The notes beneath the pieces are model-generated. The model was given only the letters and a program-made list of their open reading frames with translations. It searched no databases and was not told the origin of the DNA. A stretch of DNA of 64,000 nt from the NCBI GenBank assembly GCA_008933705.1, contig WBUN01000017.1, positions 1 through 64,000 on the forward strand, in the 5' to 3' direction. Source of the stretch: Hyphomicrobiaceae bacterium. GTDB taxonomy: Bacteria > Pseudomonadota > Alphaproteobacteria > Rhizobiales > Hyphomicrobiaceae. Every line of letters begins with the position of its first letter. The stretch's first letter is position 1. Both the position numbers and the translations under genes were made by a program. Shown here in pieces: positions 16,894-26,112 of this stretch.

Positions 16894-18289
16894 TGCGGTC
16901 ACCGCTGCTGGAATCCTGAGAATTGCTGCTCCCGCTGTTGCCGCCGCGATCACCAGGCAGTTGGGCGTCTGGCTGCGACCAGTCCGATTGCGATCCCGAG
17001 TGGAGGGAAGGTGGGAAAGGGAGCGATGAGCCCCCGGCAGGCAATACCGCTTGGTCCGACTTGGAGACGTTCAGCGTGACGCCGTCGATCATGTACCCTG
17101 CGGACTGGAGGATCTTCGTCAGCGTTTCCCGATCGCTGTCGATCAGGCGTGCTGTTTCCTGCCGGCTGACCTCAAGGTGCAGCTCCAGCGCGTCGTTCTT
17201 GAGCGCCATTCTAACCATCACGGTGCCGAGCTCTGCCGGCTGAAGCTGGATGTAGAGTACCTTGACCGGCGCCGGCGCAATTCTGGCGAACGGGTTGAAC
17301 GTATCTGGCTTGGGAGTGCCGTCGCCGGGGACGCCCGGGCTTGCGACCTGCCGAGCGAATTGCTGGACGGGCGCTGGTGGGGGATCTGACGGCAGCGTCG
17401 GCTCCTTGTGCGCCGCAGATATCGCAAGTCCGTCCCCGGGGGACTTGGCGCCCGGAGCTTCCATCGGCTTGAGGTTGCTCAGCGCTTCCCGCGCCCGTGC
17501 AGCTCGCATATCGATCTCCGCCGTATTTGGAACGCGATCGCGGGCGCTCGGCGACGACGGAGTGGGCGTTTCAGACGACGGCGCAGGCAGTGGCTCCGCC
17601 TCCGGCGCCGAGCCTGCGCTTTCCAGCTCGGCCGAAACGGCGGCCGCGACTTGAACTGCTGCAGGCGGAGGCGGGGCGCTGGACAGATGCGTCTCCTTGC
17701 GCAAGACGACGGCCGCCCGCAGCACCTGATCCGGCAGAATGCCGGAAGCCGCGGCGTTGTCGATCTCGGCCACGCTCGAAGGTGCTTGCGGGCTGCTGCC
17801 ACTCACAATGTTGGAAATCGCCGCTGCGTCGGCAAGCTCACCGCCTGCATTGGACGCCGGCGGCGGGCTGTTGCCCACAAGCGCGGCAAGAAATGCGACA
17901 TCGCGGCATGGGGCGCCAACGTCATCGCAGGGATGGGCCGTTGGCTGCGCCAATGAGCTTTCGTCGGCGTCGGGTGCGGGCGCGGACAGCGGCACGGGCT
18001 GATCGGCTTCACCATCCACCAGTCCGCCTGCATCCGGGATGCCGCTGCCATCGATTGCGGTCTGGCCCTGATGCCACCGCGGCCTCAACGGCCGATCCAA
18101 CGATGTCGGCGCAGGTCGCGCCGGTTCCCGCTCCTGAGCGTGCGCGAGCCTGGAAAGGGCTTCGGGAAATGAGGCTTCCCTCTCGGCGTTGACGGTCTGC
18201 TTCCGATGCGGCTGAGCACCCTGCGACCCGGCGTAGATGGCATCGGCAGCGCTTCGCGACCGTTCGGATACCGGTCCTCCACTGGTCAC
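16844..18289 (-). CDS. fliK: flagellar hook-length control protein FliK (formerly MotD)
   Basis: The 481-residue protein is mostly low-complexity, rich in Pro, Ala and Ser, which is usual for FliK rulers. The C-terminal region holds the Flg_hook domain: IQLQPAELGTVMVRMAL, LEVSRQETARLI and LTKILQSAGYMIDG, at about residues 365-435, the part that switches export specificity by contacting FlhB. In Rhizobiales this gene follows motC and was once named motD. The start overlaps the motC stop by 4 bases (ATGA). The C-terminal tail is Gly, Ser and Asn rich. Confidence 0.88.
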   Translation of the reverse strand: MTSGGPVSERSRSAADAIYAGSQGAQPHRKQTVNAEREASFPEALSRLAHAQEREPARPAPTSLDRPLRPRWHQGQTAIDGSGIPDAGGLVDGEADQPVPLSAPAPDADESSLAQPTAHPCDDVGAPCRDVAFLAALVGNSPPPASNAGGELADAAAISNIVSGSSPQAPSSVAEIDNAAASGILPDQVLRAAVVLRKETHLSSAPPPPAAVQVAAAVSAELESAGSAPEAEPLPAPSSETPTPSSPSARDRVPNTAEIDMRAARAREALSNLKPMEAPGAKSPGDGLAISAAHKEPTLPSDPPPAPVQQFARQVASPGVPGDGTPKPDTFNPFARIAPAPVKVLYIQLQPAELGTVMVRMALKNDALELHLEVSRQETARLIDSDRETLTKILQSAGYMIDGVTLNVSKSDQAVLPAGGSSLPFPPSLHSGSQSDWSQPDAQLPGDRGGNSGSSNSQDSSSGDRNDKKRDADRLSGDLYV

Positions 18290-19449
18290 TTCTTCACTCC
18301 GTTCAGTAGTTGATCGACCCGCGCGACGGCTTGTCGCGCTGGCTCCATGATCTTGGGCTCGGGATCGTTGGCGTCCTGGGGAGGGTCCATCGTGGTGGCC
18401 GACGCCGGCGGCGGGCTGCCGACAACCTGGTGGGCGAGGGAGATTGCCGCATCGAGCAACTCGGCATCTTGCCTGGAGAACTCTGTGCGCTTCAGGCCTT
18501 TCAGCACGGCAAGCCCCGTCTCGAGCTGATCGGTGGCAACGGTAGCAGCGGCCTCGTACAGCTTGGCGCGGGCTGCCTCCGCTGTGTCATTGTCGGCAAG
18601 CAGAGCCGCTTCACGAGCTGCAAACCGGCTGAGACCGATCCTGCCTCTCAGGATCGCCTCATGCGCCATCGCAAGAAACAGATCGCGGCGATCCCTGGCG
18701 TCCAGGGCGGCCAGCATCTCCTTGAGCTTCGCCAACCGATCGGGATCGTGAGCCGTCTCGTAGAGGGCTACTTGCGTCGCGAATTGCTGTCTGAAGCCTC
18801 CGGCATAGATCGATCTTGGGTATCTGCGCAGATACACCGCCGACGTCGTTTCGAATTTCCGGAAATTTCTGCCCGCCGCGTAGATGGCCGCCAGGCGGCG
18901 CAACGCGGCTTCCTCGATAAGCGTACCCGGTGACAGAAGCCGCGCCTGATCGAGCAAGGCGGCCGCGCGGCCCGTGTCCTTCTTGGCTATCAGCTCGGCC
19001 TGCACGAGCGCTACCTGTCCGGCAACACTCGGATCGAGAAGGCGGGCATCGAGCCCTGACAGCATGTTGGCAGCTTCGGTGCTGCGTCCGTCGGCATAGG
19101 CGAGAGTGCCCTTCACCAGCTTGGCATCGATGCCGCCGGTGATGCCACGAGCGAGGATGGTGCGGAGTGTACGCGTGCTGCCGCCGCTTAAGGCAAACTC
19201 GACGACGGCTCGAACGTTCTTGGGCTCCTTCCAGACTGCGTGATCGAACTGATCGAGCCGCTCGGCGGTCTGCATCATGACCGCCTTCTGCGTGGCGTGA
19301 GCGGTCGCGTTGCCGTAGGCCTGCATATCCTGCAGCATTCGGAGCGATCGAACGAGCTCGAAGGGCTGCTGGCCGGCTTCCTGACAATAGGCGCCCCCCG
19401 CAAATGCGGCGACTCCGCAGGCCAGCGCTATGCGACGAATGCTCGTCAT
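18286..19449 (-). CDS. motC: periplasmic motility protein MotC
   Basis: A 387-residue exported protein: signal peptide MTSIRRIALACGVAAFAGGAYC followed by a mature helical, TPR-like domain. In Sinorhizobium MotC is periplasmic and interacts with MotB to control motor function. Diagnostic stretches include PFELVRSLRMLQDMQAYGN and FRKFETTSAVYLRRYPRS. It lies between motB and fliK with 4-base overlaps on both sides, the same order as in other Rhizobiales. The C-terminal 50 residues are Pro-rich. Restricted to this order, so it supports the taxonomic call. Confidence 0.9.
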   Translation of the reverse strand: MTSIRRIALACGVAAFAGGAYCQEAGQQPFELVRSLRMLQDMQAYGNATAHATQKAVMMQTAERLDQFDHAVWKEPKNVRAVVEFALSGGSTRTLRTILARGITGGIDAKLVKGTLAYADGRSTEAANMLSGLDARLLDPSVAGQVALVQAELIAKKDTGRAAALLDQARLLSPGTLIEEAALRRLAAIYAAGRNFRKFETTSAVYLRRYPRSIYAGGFRQQFATQVALYETAHDPDRLAKLKEMLAALDARDRRDLFLAMAHEAILRGRIGLSRFAAREAALLADNDTAEAARAKLYEAAATVATDQLETGLAVLKGLKRTEFSRQDAELLDAAISLAHQVVGSPPPASATTMDPPQDANDPEPKIMEPARQAVARVDQLLNGVKK

Positions 19450-20639
19450 TGCGGCTTGGCCTTCCGCAGCAGTATTTCGATGCGCCGGTTTTGCGCGGCA
19501 TCCGGATCATTGGCGACACGGAGGGCGCGGTCTGCGTGACCCTCGATGCGCTCGAAACGCTTCTCCTCGATGCCGCCGCGCACCAGCATGTAGTAGGCCA
19601 TATGCGCGCGAGCGGTCGAAAGCCGCCAGTTGTCGTAGTTGCCGGACCGATAAGGCCTGCCGTCGGTATGTCCCCGGACGACCAGGCGCTCCGGGCGCGC
19701 CGCGAGAATCTTGCCGATCTTTGCCATGATGGCGACCATTGCAGGTCGCGGTTCGGCGGACGCAATGGCGAACATGCCGAAATCATAGTCGTCCGTCAGG
19801 CTGATGAGCAGCCCTTCGTCCGTGACCGTGACGTCCATGTTGGGAAGGGTGCCGGGCAAAGCGTGCTCGAACGCGCGCTTGATCTCGCTCTCGAGCTTGG
19901 CGGCCTCCGCTTGCGTAGCCGCAGGCGTCCTGGATTGCCGCCGCTGACCTTCCTTGGTTGATTTGGCCGCCCCATCGGGATCGCGCGCGGCGGTTGGCTC
20001 CTTTGGCGGCGCGGGCTCCCGCGGCTCGGCCTTGCGCAGGGCTTCCTGCGGTGGCGGAGGAGGTTGATGAGCCCCGCTTTCGTTGGTCGCCCGTTCGGAC
20101 TTGCTCCGCGCCATCTCACGGCGGAATGCCGGGTCGAAAGGATCGCGATAGGCTTCCCCGTTGGCGAGGCGCGAATCTCCCTGCTGCCGGTCGCCGTCGT
20201 CGCCGCGCAGCTCTTTTGGTGCTTCGCCCGCCAGGATCGTGAGCACTCCGTAGGGATCCTTGAAGAGCGCTTCCTCCGTGTATTTCGGCTTGCCGGCTTC
20301 GGCCTCGAAATCGCTCTTGGCTGCCCCGTCGTTCTTCTTCGAGTTACCCGATTGCCTCTCCTGTCCGCCTCCCTCCGTTCCCGTATCGTAAACGCCCTTG
20401 GTGGAGGGGGTCTTGTCGCTCAGCCGCACCGGGTTGAAGTAGCTTGCCACCTGGGTGATTGTCTTTCGGTCGGTAGCGTTGATCAGCCACATGACGAGAA
20501 AGAAGGTCATCATGGCGGTCATGAAGTCCGCGTACGCGATCTTCCAGACCCCACCCTTGTGACCTGCCTCCTCTCCGTTCGCGCGCCGGCGGACGATGAC
20601 CAACTCGTTTGGATTGCTTTCCTCTCCGCCGGCACTCAT
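19446..20639 (-). CDS. motB: flagellar stator protein MotB
   Basis: Peptidoglycan-bound stator subunit forming the proton channel with MotA. The 397-residue protein has a short cytoplasmic N-terminus, then one membrane helix with the proton-binding Asp38 in AYADFMTAMMTFF. A long charged periplasmic linker follows (about residues 75-250), then an OmpA-type domain with DYDFGMFAIASAEP, VVRGHTDGRPYR and RRIEILL. The linker is longer than in enteric MotB, as is common where MotC is present. Starts 4 bases inside the fliH stop. motA is 15 kb away in a separate operon. Confidence 0.93.
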   Translation of the reverse strand: MSAGGEESNPNELVIVRRRANGEEAGHKGGVWKIAYADFMTAMMTFFLVMWLINATDRKTITQVASYFNPVRLSDKTPSTKGVYDTGTEGGGQERQSGNSKKNDGAAKSDFEAEAGKPKYTEEALFKDPYGVLTILAGEAPKELRGDDGDRQQGDSRLANGEAYRDPFDPAFRREMARSKSERATNESGAHQPPPPPQEALRKAEPREPAPPKEPTAARDPDGAAKSTKEGQRRQSRTPAATQAEAAKLESEIKRAFEHALPGTLPNMDVTVTDEGLLISLTDDYDFGMFAIASAEPRPAMVAIMAKIGKILAARPERLVVRGHTDGRPYRSGNYDNWRLSTARAHMAYYMLVRGGIEEKRFERIEGHADRALRVANDPDAAQNRRIEILLRKAKPQ

Positions 20640-21256
20640 CGGACCGCTTCCTTGATGCCCGCGATCCAGGACTCAAGACCGGCCTCGATAACAGTTTGAT
20701 CGAGGGTCACGCGAACATCGCAGGTCTGGCGGGGGACATATGCAACTGCGCTTTGCCTGCCGGCCACCCCATCGCGGATCGCCCGCAGCAGATCCTCGGG
20801 GCCGCTGATCGATAGGACTCCGTCTGTGCCGCTCGACAGGATTGTCTCGATTCCGTGCAGCAGATCTGCGACGGCGCGGCGCTTCAGCTCCTCGGCAAGG
20901 AAGGGTGCCAGTATTCGCGCGGCGCTCTCGGCCACTCTGCCCTGCAGCTCCGCGAGACCGCTTGTCAGCAGCTTGGCAAGCTCCGCACCTTCCTGTGCGG
21001 CCCACGCATTGCGCTCTGCCGACAGGCGGGATTGGATCTGCGTCCTCTCCTCAGCGAGCTTGGCATCGCACTCGGTGCGGACGGCCGCTTTGCCACTCTC
21101 AACCCCGCGTGCATAGGCCTCGGCAATTCCGGCATCCACGGATGCAGCAGCATCTGCGCCCTCGCGGTTGCGGCTGGCCCCCGTGTCGGACTGCCCTTGA
21201 ACTGCCGTGGTCGCACCGAATTCGGTGAGGTGCCTGAAGGCAGGAACCGCGTTCAT
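20636..21256 (-). CDS. fliH: FliH-like flagellar export regulator
   Basis: The 206-residue protein sits directly after fliF and has FliH character: an Ala/Glu-rich coiled region (about residues 55-110) and a C-terminal V-type ATPase E-subunit-like domain ending VRVTLDQTVIEAGLESWI. FliH binds the FliI ATPase and links it to the export gate. Sequence identity to enteric FliH would be low, so the name rests on position and shape. The ATG at 21256 overlaps the fliF stop (ATGA); an in-frame ATG 24 bases further up is less likely. Confidence 0.7.
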   Translation of the reverse strand: MNAVPAFRHLTEFGATTAVQGQSDTGASRNREGADAAASVDAGIAEAYARGVESGKAAVRTECDAKLAEERTQIQSRLSAERNAWAAQEGAELAKLLTSGLAELQGRVAESAARILAPFLAEELKRRAVADLLHGIETILSSGTDGVLSISGPEDLLRAIRDGVAGRQSAVAYVPRQTCDVRVTLDQTVIEAGLESWIAGIKEAVR

Positions 21257-22899
21257 GCGCGCTGCGTCCCGCGTACCCATTGCTTAAGAATGGCTGCAGC
21301 CTGCTCCTCGTCGAGGTCGATCATCTGCTCAAGCCTCTTCTGCGGCGATCGATCGAGCTTGCTCGTCAGATCCGAGATGAGATTGGGCTGGGATGCGCCG
21401 GCGATCTTCACGCCCTGCGCTCCAGGTTGGGTGCTCGGGCTATCGGCCTTCAACTCCTGGGTGAGGGGCTGCGGCGGGGGCGGATTAGCAAGAGCCATCT
21501 TCAAGGCCGGCCGTATTCCGAACCAGACCAGAAGCGCCGCGACGCCCAGTATCGTGACGGCTTTCAGCAAGCTACCCGTATGACCAAGCAGGAGCTCGAC
21601 AATGCCGGGCGAAGGAACAGGGTCCATGAGCGATCCGTTCTGGCTGAAATCCAACGCAGCAACGGTGATGCGGTCACCCCGGTTGGCGTCTATTCCAGCC
21701 GCGGAGGCGACCAAGCGCTCGACCTCCTTGATCTGCTTATCGATTGCATCGGGTCCCGCCCCATCTCCCAGGGAGGCTAGCAGCCGCTTGCGATTGAGCA
21801 GCACCGCAACATTCAGGCTCTCGATCCGATAGCCCTCGCTGACGGTCGAGATAGTCTTGGAGCTGACCTCGTAGTTCGTCAGCTCCTCTCTGCGATCGTT
21901 CGACTTTCGCGTCTGGTCGCCGGCGGGGGCGGCCGCCTGGTCCGCCGGGACGTTCTGCTCAACGCCGACAACAGCGCGGTTGTTCGTGTTCTGCGAGGAG
22001 CCCGACTCGCGCACCACACGCACGGAGCGCTCGACGCGGGATTCCGGATTGAAGGAGGTTTCACTTGTCTGGCGCTTGTCAGTGTTAAGTCGCGCCGCGA
22101 CGCTCACCTCGAAATTGGTCAGGCCGAGCACCGGGGCCAATGTCTTGCTCACATTGTCTTGGATCTCTTTGCCGATCATCTTTTCAAGGCTCACCGTCCG
22201 GCCCGGCACAGCCGTGGAGGTCTCGCCTCCCGACGCCAGAACAGTGCCGTCTGTGTTGAGCACGGTCACCTGATCAACAGTCATGCCGGGCACCGCCGCG
22301 GAGACCAGATGGCGAATGGCGGGTGCGATGGCAAAGTCGCCCGCCGGCTCGGTGCGAACGATGACGGAAGCGGATGGAGGCTGGCGGGCGCGCCGGAACG
22401 ACCCTGTCTCAGGAAGAACGATATGAACGCGAGCCGCCCGCACGCCTTTCATGGCCTGGATCGTTCGAGCGATCTCTCCTTCGAGAGCCCGCACCCGGGT
22501 GACCTCCTGCATGAAGGATGTGAGGCCCATCGAGCCAAGCTTGTCGAACAGCTCGTAACCGGCGTTGGCGCTGCTCGGCAGCCCCTTCTCGGCGAGAAGC
22601 ATCCGGGCCTGCACCGTCTGCCCGCGGCGCACGAACACCGCCGTTCCCTGCGAATTGATGTCGAAGGTGATGCCTGCTTCCTTGAGCGCCGCGCCGATTC
22701 GGCTGGCGTCCTGAGAGCTCAGGCCGGAATAGAGTGTCTCAAGCTCCGGACGGCTCAGATAGTAGCTGCCGAGACCGACGGCGGCGAAGACGACCAGGCC
22801 GATGGCACCCAGGGCGATGAGCCGCCTTGCTCCCAGCCCGAGAAGGCTTGCCCATAGCCGTTCAAGCTGTTCCCGCCCGATCATCGATTCCCCACTCAT
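21253..22899 (-). CDS. fliF: flagellar MS-ring protein FliF
   Basis: Forms the membrane-supramembrane ring on which the basal body is built. The 548-residue protein has an N-terminal membrane helix (about residues 27-48), the YscJ/FliF ring-building domain (LETLYSGLSSQDA, GITFDI, LLAEKGLPSS, VRAARVHIVLPE), a second ring domain with TVSLEKMIGKEIQDNV, a C-terminal helix near residue 450 and a cytoplasmic tail ending with the FliG-binding region (LEQMIDLDEEQAAAILKQWV). Full family length. First gene of its block, with about 130 bases to the flagellin gene upstream. Confidence 0.96.
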   Translation of the reverse strand: MSGESMIGREQLERLWASLLGLGARRLIALGAIGLVVFAAVGLGSYYLSRPELETLYSGLSSQDASRIGAALKEAGITFDINSQGTAVFVRRGQTVQARMLLAEKGLPSSANAGYELFDKLGSMGLTSFMQEVTRVRALEGEIARTIQAMKGVRAARVHIVLPETGSFRRARQPPSASVIVRTEPAGDFAIAPAIRHLVSAAVPGMTVDQVTVLNTDGTVLASGGETSTAVPGRTVSLEKMIGKEIQDNVSKTLAPVLGLTNFEVSVAARLNTDKRQTSETSFNPESRVERSVRVVRESGSSQNTNNRAVVGVEQNVPADQAAAPAGDQTRKSNDRREELTNYEVSSKTISTVSEGYRIESLNVAVLLNRKRLLASLGDGAGPDAIDKQIKEVERLVASAAGIDANRGDRITVAALDFSQNGSLMDPVPSPGIVELLLGHTGSLLKAVTILGVAALLVWFGIRPALKMALANPPPPQPLTQELKADSPSTQPGAQGVKIAGASQPNLISDLTSKLDRSPQKRLEQMIDLDEEQAAAILKQWVRGTQRA

Positions 22900-22973
22900 A
22901 ATTGCTGTGGAGAACTATCGGGCACGAAGCTTGCGTGAAAATTGCGAAAGAACGTAGGTGCAAGACGCAAACT

Positions 22974-23000
22974 GGCCACGCCTCGGGGGAAGGCGTGACC
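22974..23000 (-). terminator. flagellin transcription terminator
   Basis: A 10-bp stem (22974-22983 with 22991-23000, one mismatch) and a 7-base loop, about 30 bases past the flagellin stop, followed on the minus strand by a short T-run. Placed to end flagellin transcription before fliF. Confidence 0.65.
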
Positions 23001-23028
23001 AGATTAGGCGAGTGACACTATTGAAGTA

Positions 23029-23967
23029 TCAACCGCGGAAGAGCGACAGAATCGTCTGGCTGCTCGAGTTGGCGATGCTGAGCGCCTGAACGCCGAGCTG
23101 CTGCTTGACCTGCAGAGCCTGGAGCTTTGTCGACTCCTCGTTCATGTCCGCGTCGACGAGCTGGCCGACGCCGCGGCTCACGGCGTCCATCAGGTTCTTG
23201 ACGAAGTCCTGCTGGATGCCGACGCGTGCCTTGGCGGCGCCCAGCGCGGTTGCTGCGTTGGTCATTTCGCTGATGGCCTTGTCGACGCCGGAGATGTAGC
23301 TCTCCAGCGTCGTCAGGTCGGCGGCACTGTCGGTCAAAGCCGAGATGTTGATGTTCGCGACCGAGAAGGTGCCGCTGCCGCTGATTGCGCCGGTGTTGTC
23401 ACGCAGGCCGTCGATGATGCCCACCGCGGTCGCGCTGGCGTCGTAGAGTTTGGTATTGCCCGTGTTGATGCCGATCGTGCCGATCGTCACCGTGCCACCG
23501 GAGCGCGAGAACGATGCAACGATGGTCTTGGTGGCATTGTAGCTGGCAGCGCTGGAGTCAACCGAGAGCCAGTTCTCGCCGGAGAAGGTGGCGGAGGTGG
23601 CAACGCCCTGGATCTGGGCCTGCAGCTCGGTGATTTCGCTCTGGACCTTGGCGCGGTCGATGCCGGGCTGGCGTGCGGCGACGAGCTTTGTCTTGATCTC
23701 GTCGACGACGTCGATGGCACTCTGGATGCCGGTGTAGGCCACATCGACCGTGGCGGCGCCGAGGCCGAGGGCGTCCTGCACGGTGGAGAGCGCAGCGTTG
23801 TCGGACCGCATGGTCGTGGCGATCGACCAGTAGGCCGCGTTGTCGGCAGCGGTCGCGACGCGGTAGCCCGTCGAAATGCGGTTTTGAGTTTCTGTAAGGC
23901 TCTTGTTGGTCTGCGTCAGCGTCTGCAGGGCAGTCATCGCTGCGACGTTTGTATTGATGCTACTCAT
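23029..23967 (-). CDS. fliC: flagellin
   Basis: The filament subunit, 312 residues, without Cys. The N-terminus has the D0/D1 pattern (MSSINTNVAAMTALQTL, NRISTGYRVATAADNAAYWS) and the C-terminus its partner helix (GIQQDFVKNLMDAVSRGVG, LGVQALSIANSSSQTILSL). The central region is short and Thr/Ser/Gly rich, as in many rhizobial flagellins. The start at 23967 is preferred over the ATG two codons upstream because GAGGG then lies 8 bases away. It is the only flagellin in the window. FlaF and FlbT, encoded in the same locus, are expected to control its synthesis. Confidence 0.95.
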   Translation of the reverse strand: MSSINTNVAAMTALQTLTQTNKSLTETQNRISTGYRVATAADNAAYWSIATTMRSDNAALSTVQDALGLGAATVDVAYTGIQSAIDVVDEIKTKLVAARQPGIDRAKVQSEITELQAQIQGVATSATFSGENWLSVDSSAASYNATKTIVASFSRSGGTVTIGTIGINTGNTKLYDASATAVGIIDGLRDNTGAISGSGTFSVANINISALTDSAADLTTLESYISGVDKAISEMTNAATALGAAKARVGIQQDFVKNLMDAVSRGVGQLVDADMNEESTKLQALQVKQQLGVQALSIANSSSQTILSLFRG

Positions 23968-24024
23968 GTTCATGTCCCTCTAGGAGTTGGTCAACAAATT
24001 TGGGGGACATACCGGGTCTATGCC

Positions 24025-24048
24025 GGCATGGCAGGGCGGCATCATGCC
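24025..24048 (-). promoter_or_regulatory. hairpin in the flagellin leader
   Basis: GGCATG at 24025-24030 pairs with CATGCC at 24043-24048, 58-81 bases upstream of the flagellin start; a 10-base palindrome ATGCCGGCAT overlaps it at 24020-24029. It would lie in the untranslated leader if the promoter is in the 169-base gap after fliP. Confidence 0.35.
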
Positions 24049-24136
24049 TTTGAAGCGGCTTGGGTGCGGCTCCAACCTGCCATCGACATTGAAATAAACC
24101 ATAACACTTGCTGATGCGTTAACGATACCGCTGCCG

Positions 24137-24874
24137 TCACGCGAACGAGCGGATCAGCCCTCCGATCAGCAAGTTCCAGCCGTCGATCAGGACGAAGAAG
24201 AGAACCTTGAACGGCAACGAAATGACGGTGGGCGGCAGCATCATCATACCCATCGACATCGTCAGTGTCGCCACGATCATGTCGATGACGAGAAACGGCA
24301 GCACGATCAGGAAGCCGATCTCGAACCCGCGTCGGAGCTCTGAAATCATGAAGGCGGGGATGATGATGCGAAAATCGACATCGGTCGAGCCTTGCTTGGT
24401 CTGCAGGCTCTCGCCGGCGAGGCTCTCGAAGAGCTTCAGGTCCTTCTCGCGAACGTTTGCACGCATGAACGCTTTGAACGGCGCGCTGATCTGTGTGTAG
24501 GCCTCCTGCTCCGAGATCTTGTTCTCCATCAACGGCTGCAGGCCGCTCTGCCATGCCCGATCGAACGTCGGCCCCATAACGTAGAATGTCATGAAGAGTG
24601 CGAGGCTGATGAGGATGAGGTTGGCGGGCGTAGTCTGCAGGCCGAGGCCCGCACGCAGGAACGATAGCGCGATGACGAAGCGGGTGAAGCACGTCACCAT
24701 GATGAGGAGGCCGGGTGCAACCGATAGAACGGTAATCACCGCAACGAGTTGAATGATCCGGCCGGAGGCTGTGCCGTCTCCCGGGGGAACCAAAGACTGC
24801 AGGCTGGGCACCTGGGCGGCCGCCTCGGTAGCCCCGAAAACCAGGAGGAGCAGAAGTGCAATAGTGATCTTCAT
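24137..24874 (-). CDS. fliP: flagellar export gate protein FliP
   Basis: Core of the type III export gate with FliQ and FliR. The 245-residue protein starts with a cleavable signal (MKITIALLLLLVFGATEAAA), followed by four membrane segments. Family signatures are TCFTRFVIALSFLRAGLG, TTPANLILISLALFMTF, QISAPFKAFM and the C-terminal IVATLTMSMGMMMLPP, SLPFKVLFFVLIDGW. Length is standard. It starts 4 bases inside the fliL stop and is the last gene of the flgB operon. The other gate genes fliQ and fliR are 17-20 kb away. Confidence 0.95.
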   Translation of the reverse strand: MKITIALLLLLVFGATEAAAQVPSLQSLVPPGDGTASGRIIQLVAVITVLSVAPGLLIMVTCFTRFVIALSFLRAGLGLQTTPANLILISLALFMTFYVMGPTFDRAWQSGLQPLMENKISEQEAYTQISAPFKAFMRANVREKDLKLFESLAGESLQTKQGSTDVDFRIIIPAFMISELRRGFEIGFLIVLPFLVIDMIVATLTMSMGMMMLPPTVISLPFKVLFFVLIDGWNLLIGGLIRSFA

Positions 24875-25377
24875 TCGACGACGAACGTGAGGACGATCAG
24901 ATCGCGAACCTTGGCGCTGCGCAGCCGTGCCCGATCCTTGAGATCTTCACGGAGGTACTGAAAGCCGCTGCCGCTCTCGATCTGTGACAGCGACACCGTC
25001 CTCAAGAACGCCAGGAAATCCTCCGTGATCTTGGCCGTGAGAACGCTGAAGTCTTCCTTGGCATCTCCCTCCATGAGAACCGAGGCTTCCAGGCGTATCC
25101 AGGCGCGCTGCGAGCCCGCGAGATTCGTGACGATTGGGGGCAGGGATTTCAGATTGCCCGTGTCGGCGGGGCGGGGCGCCGTGCTGGGGGCGGCGGCAGC
25201 CTCAGCCTTCGATGCGGCGGCCGGGCTGTCGGGCTTGCCGACAAGGACGCCGAAGAGCGCGCCCGCGCCGACGCCTATCGCCGTCAGGAGAAGGACGCCC
25301 GCGATCAGCGGGAGCAGGGACGGCTTGCCTGCGGGTGCCGTTGCGCGATCTGCCAGGGGCTGTGCGGTTGGTGCCAT
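24871..25377 (-). CDS. fliL: flagellar basal-body associated protein FliL
   Basis: The 168-residue membrane protein has one helix near residues 20-45 (LLPLIAGVLLLTAIGVGAGA) and a periplasmic domain with PPIVTNLAGSQRAWIRLEAS, FLRTVSLSQIESGSGFQYL and RLRSAKVRDLIVLTFVVE. FliL surrounds the stator and supports torque. The Ala/Pro-rich linker between helix and domain is typical of alphaproteobacteria. It overlaps fliP by 4 bases and lies 18 bases after flgH. Confidence 0.9.
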   Translation of the reverse strand: MAPTAQPLADRATAPAGKPSLLPLIAGVLLLTAIGVGAGALFGVLVGKPDSPAAASKAEAAAAPSTAPRPADTGNLKSLPPIVTNLAGSQRAWIRLEASVLMEGDAKEDFSVLTAKITEDFLAFLRTVSLSQIESGSGFQYLREDLKDRARLRSAKVRDLIVLTFVVE

Positions 25378-25395
25378 GCTTCCTTCGGTGGCCGA

Positions 25396-26112
25396 TCAGA
25401 ACGGGCTCAACCAGTCGAGGATCTGCTGTCCCCACGCCGGCTGCTGGACCTCGCTGAGCCTGCCGCGTCCGGCATACGAGATGCGCGCCTCGGCAATCTT
25501 GTCGTAGGAGACGCTGTTGTCGGTCGCGATGTCCCGCGGCCGCACGACGCCGGCGACGCTGAGAACGCGCACCTCGAAGTTGACACGAACCTCCTGCGTT
25601 CCGCTGATGACCAGGTTGCCGTTGGGCAGCACCTCGGAAACCACGGCGGCGACGAGCAGCTCGATGCTCTCGGATCGCGTGATGACGCCCTCGCCCTTGG
25701 TGGATGTCCCGGCGCCGATCGTGGAATCGATCTTGCCGTCGCCTTTCCCCTTGAGGAAGGGATAGTTCAGCTCGTAGCTGGTATTTGCATTGAGATTGCG
25801 CTTGGCATCGCGCGATCTCTCCGATGTGTTGTCGAGCGAGGCCTTGTCCTTGATCGAGATCCTGACCGTCACCACATCTCCGACCCTCATGGCGCGAGGG
25901 TCTCGGAAAAGATCAGCGCTGGTGTCCTGCCAGAAGGAGTTGCCGCGCCTGTAGCTCGGAGGCGGCACAGGATCGCTCAGCACCGCAACGCGGTCCGGGC
26001 GGAGGCCGGCACCTACCGGCGTCATATGCGGCTCGCGGCCGATGTCCTTGACGTTGTGGCCACAGCCGCTGATCAGGGCGGCCACCACGAGAATTGCCGA
26101 TTTCCTGATCAT
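25396..26112 (-). CDS. flgH: flagellar L-ring protein FlgH
   Basis: Outer-membrane lipoprotein forming the L ring around the rod. The 238-residue product has a lipobox (AALISGC, Cys17) and conserved FlgH stretches: SFWQDTSADLFRDPRAMRVG, VTVRISIKDKASLDNTSERS, LVAAVVSEVLPNGNLVISG and EVRVNFEVRVLSVAGVVRP. Length is normal. It starts 4 bases inside the motE stop, and its partners flgI and flgA lie just upstream in the same operon. Confidence 0.95.
   Translation of the reverse strand: MIRKSAILVVAALISGCGHNVKDIGREPHMTPVGAGLRPDRVAVLSDPVPPPSYRRGNSFWQDTSADLFRDPRAMRVGDVVTVRISIKDKASLDNTSERSRDAKRNLNANTSYELNYPFLKGKGDGKIDSTIGAGTSTKGEGVITRSESIELLVAAVVSEVLPNGNLVISGTQEVRVNFEVRVLSVAGVVRPRDIATDNSVSYDKIAEARISYAGRGRLSEVQQPAWGQQILDWLSPF

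Noticed and set aside
22900-22970. sigma-28-type promoter before fliF
   Set aside because: GCCCGATAG resembles the -10 element, but no matching -35 element is found at the right distance.
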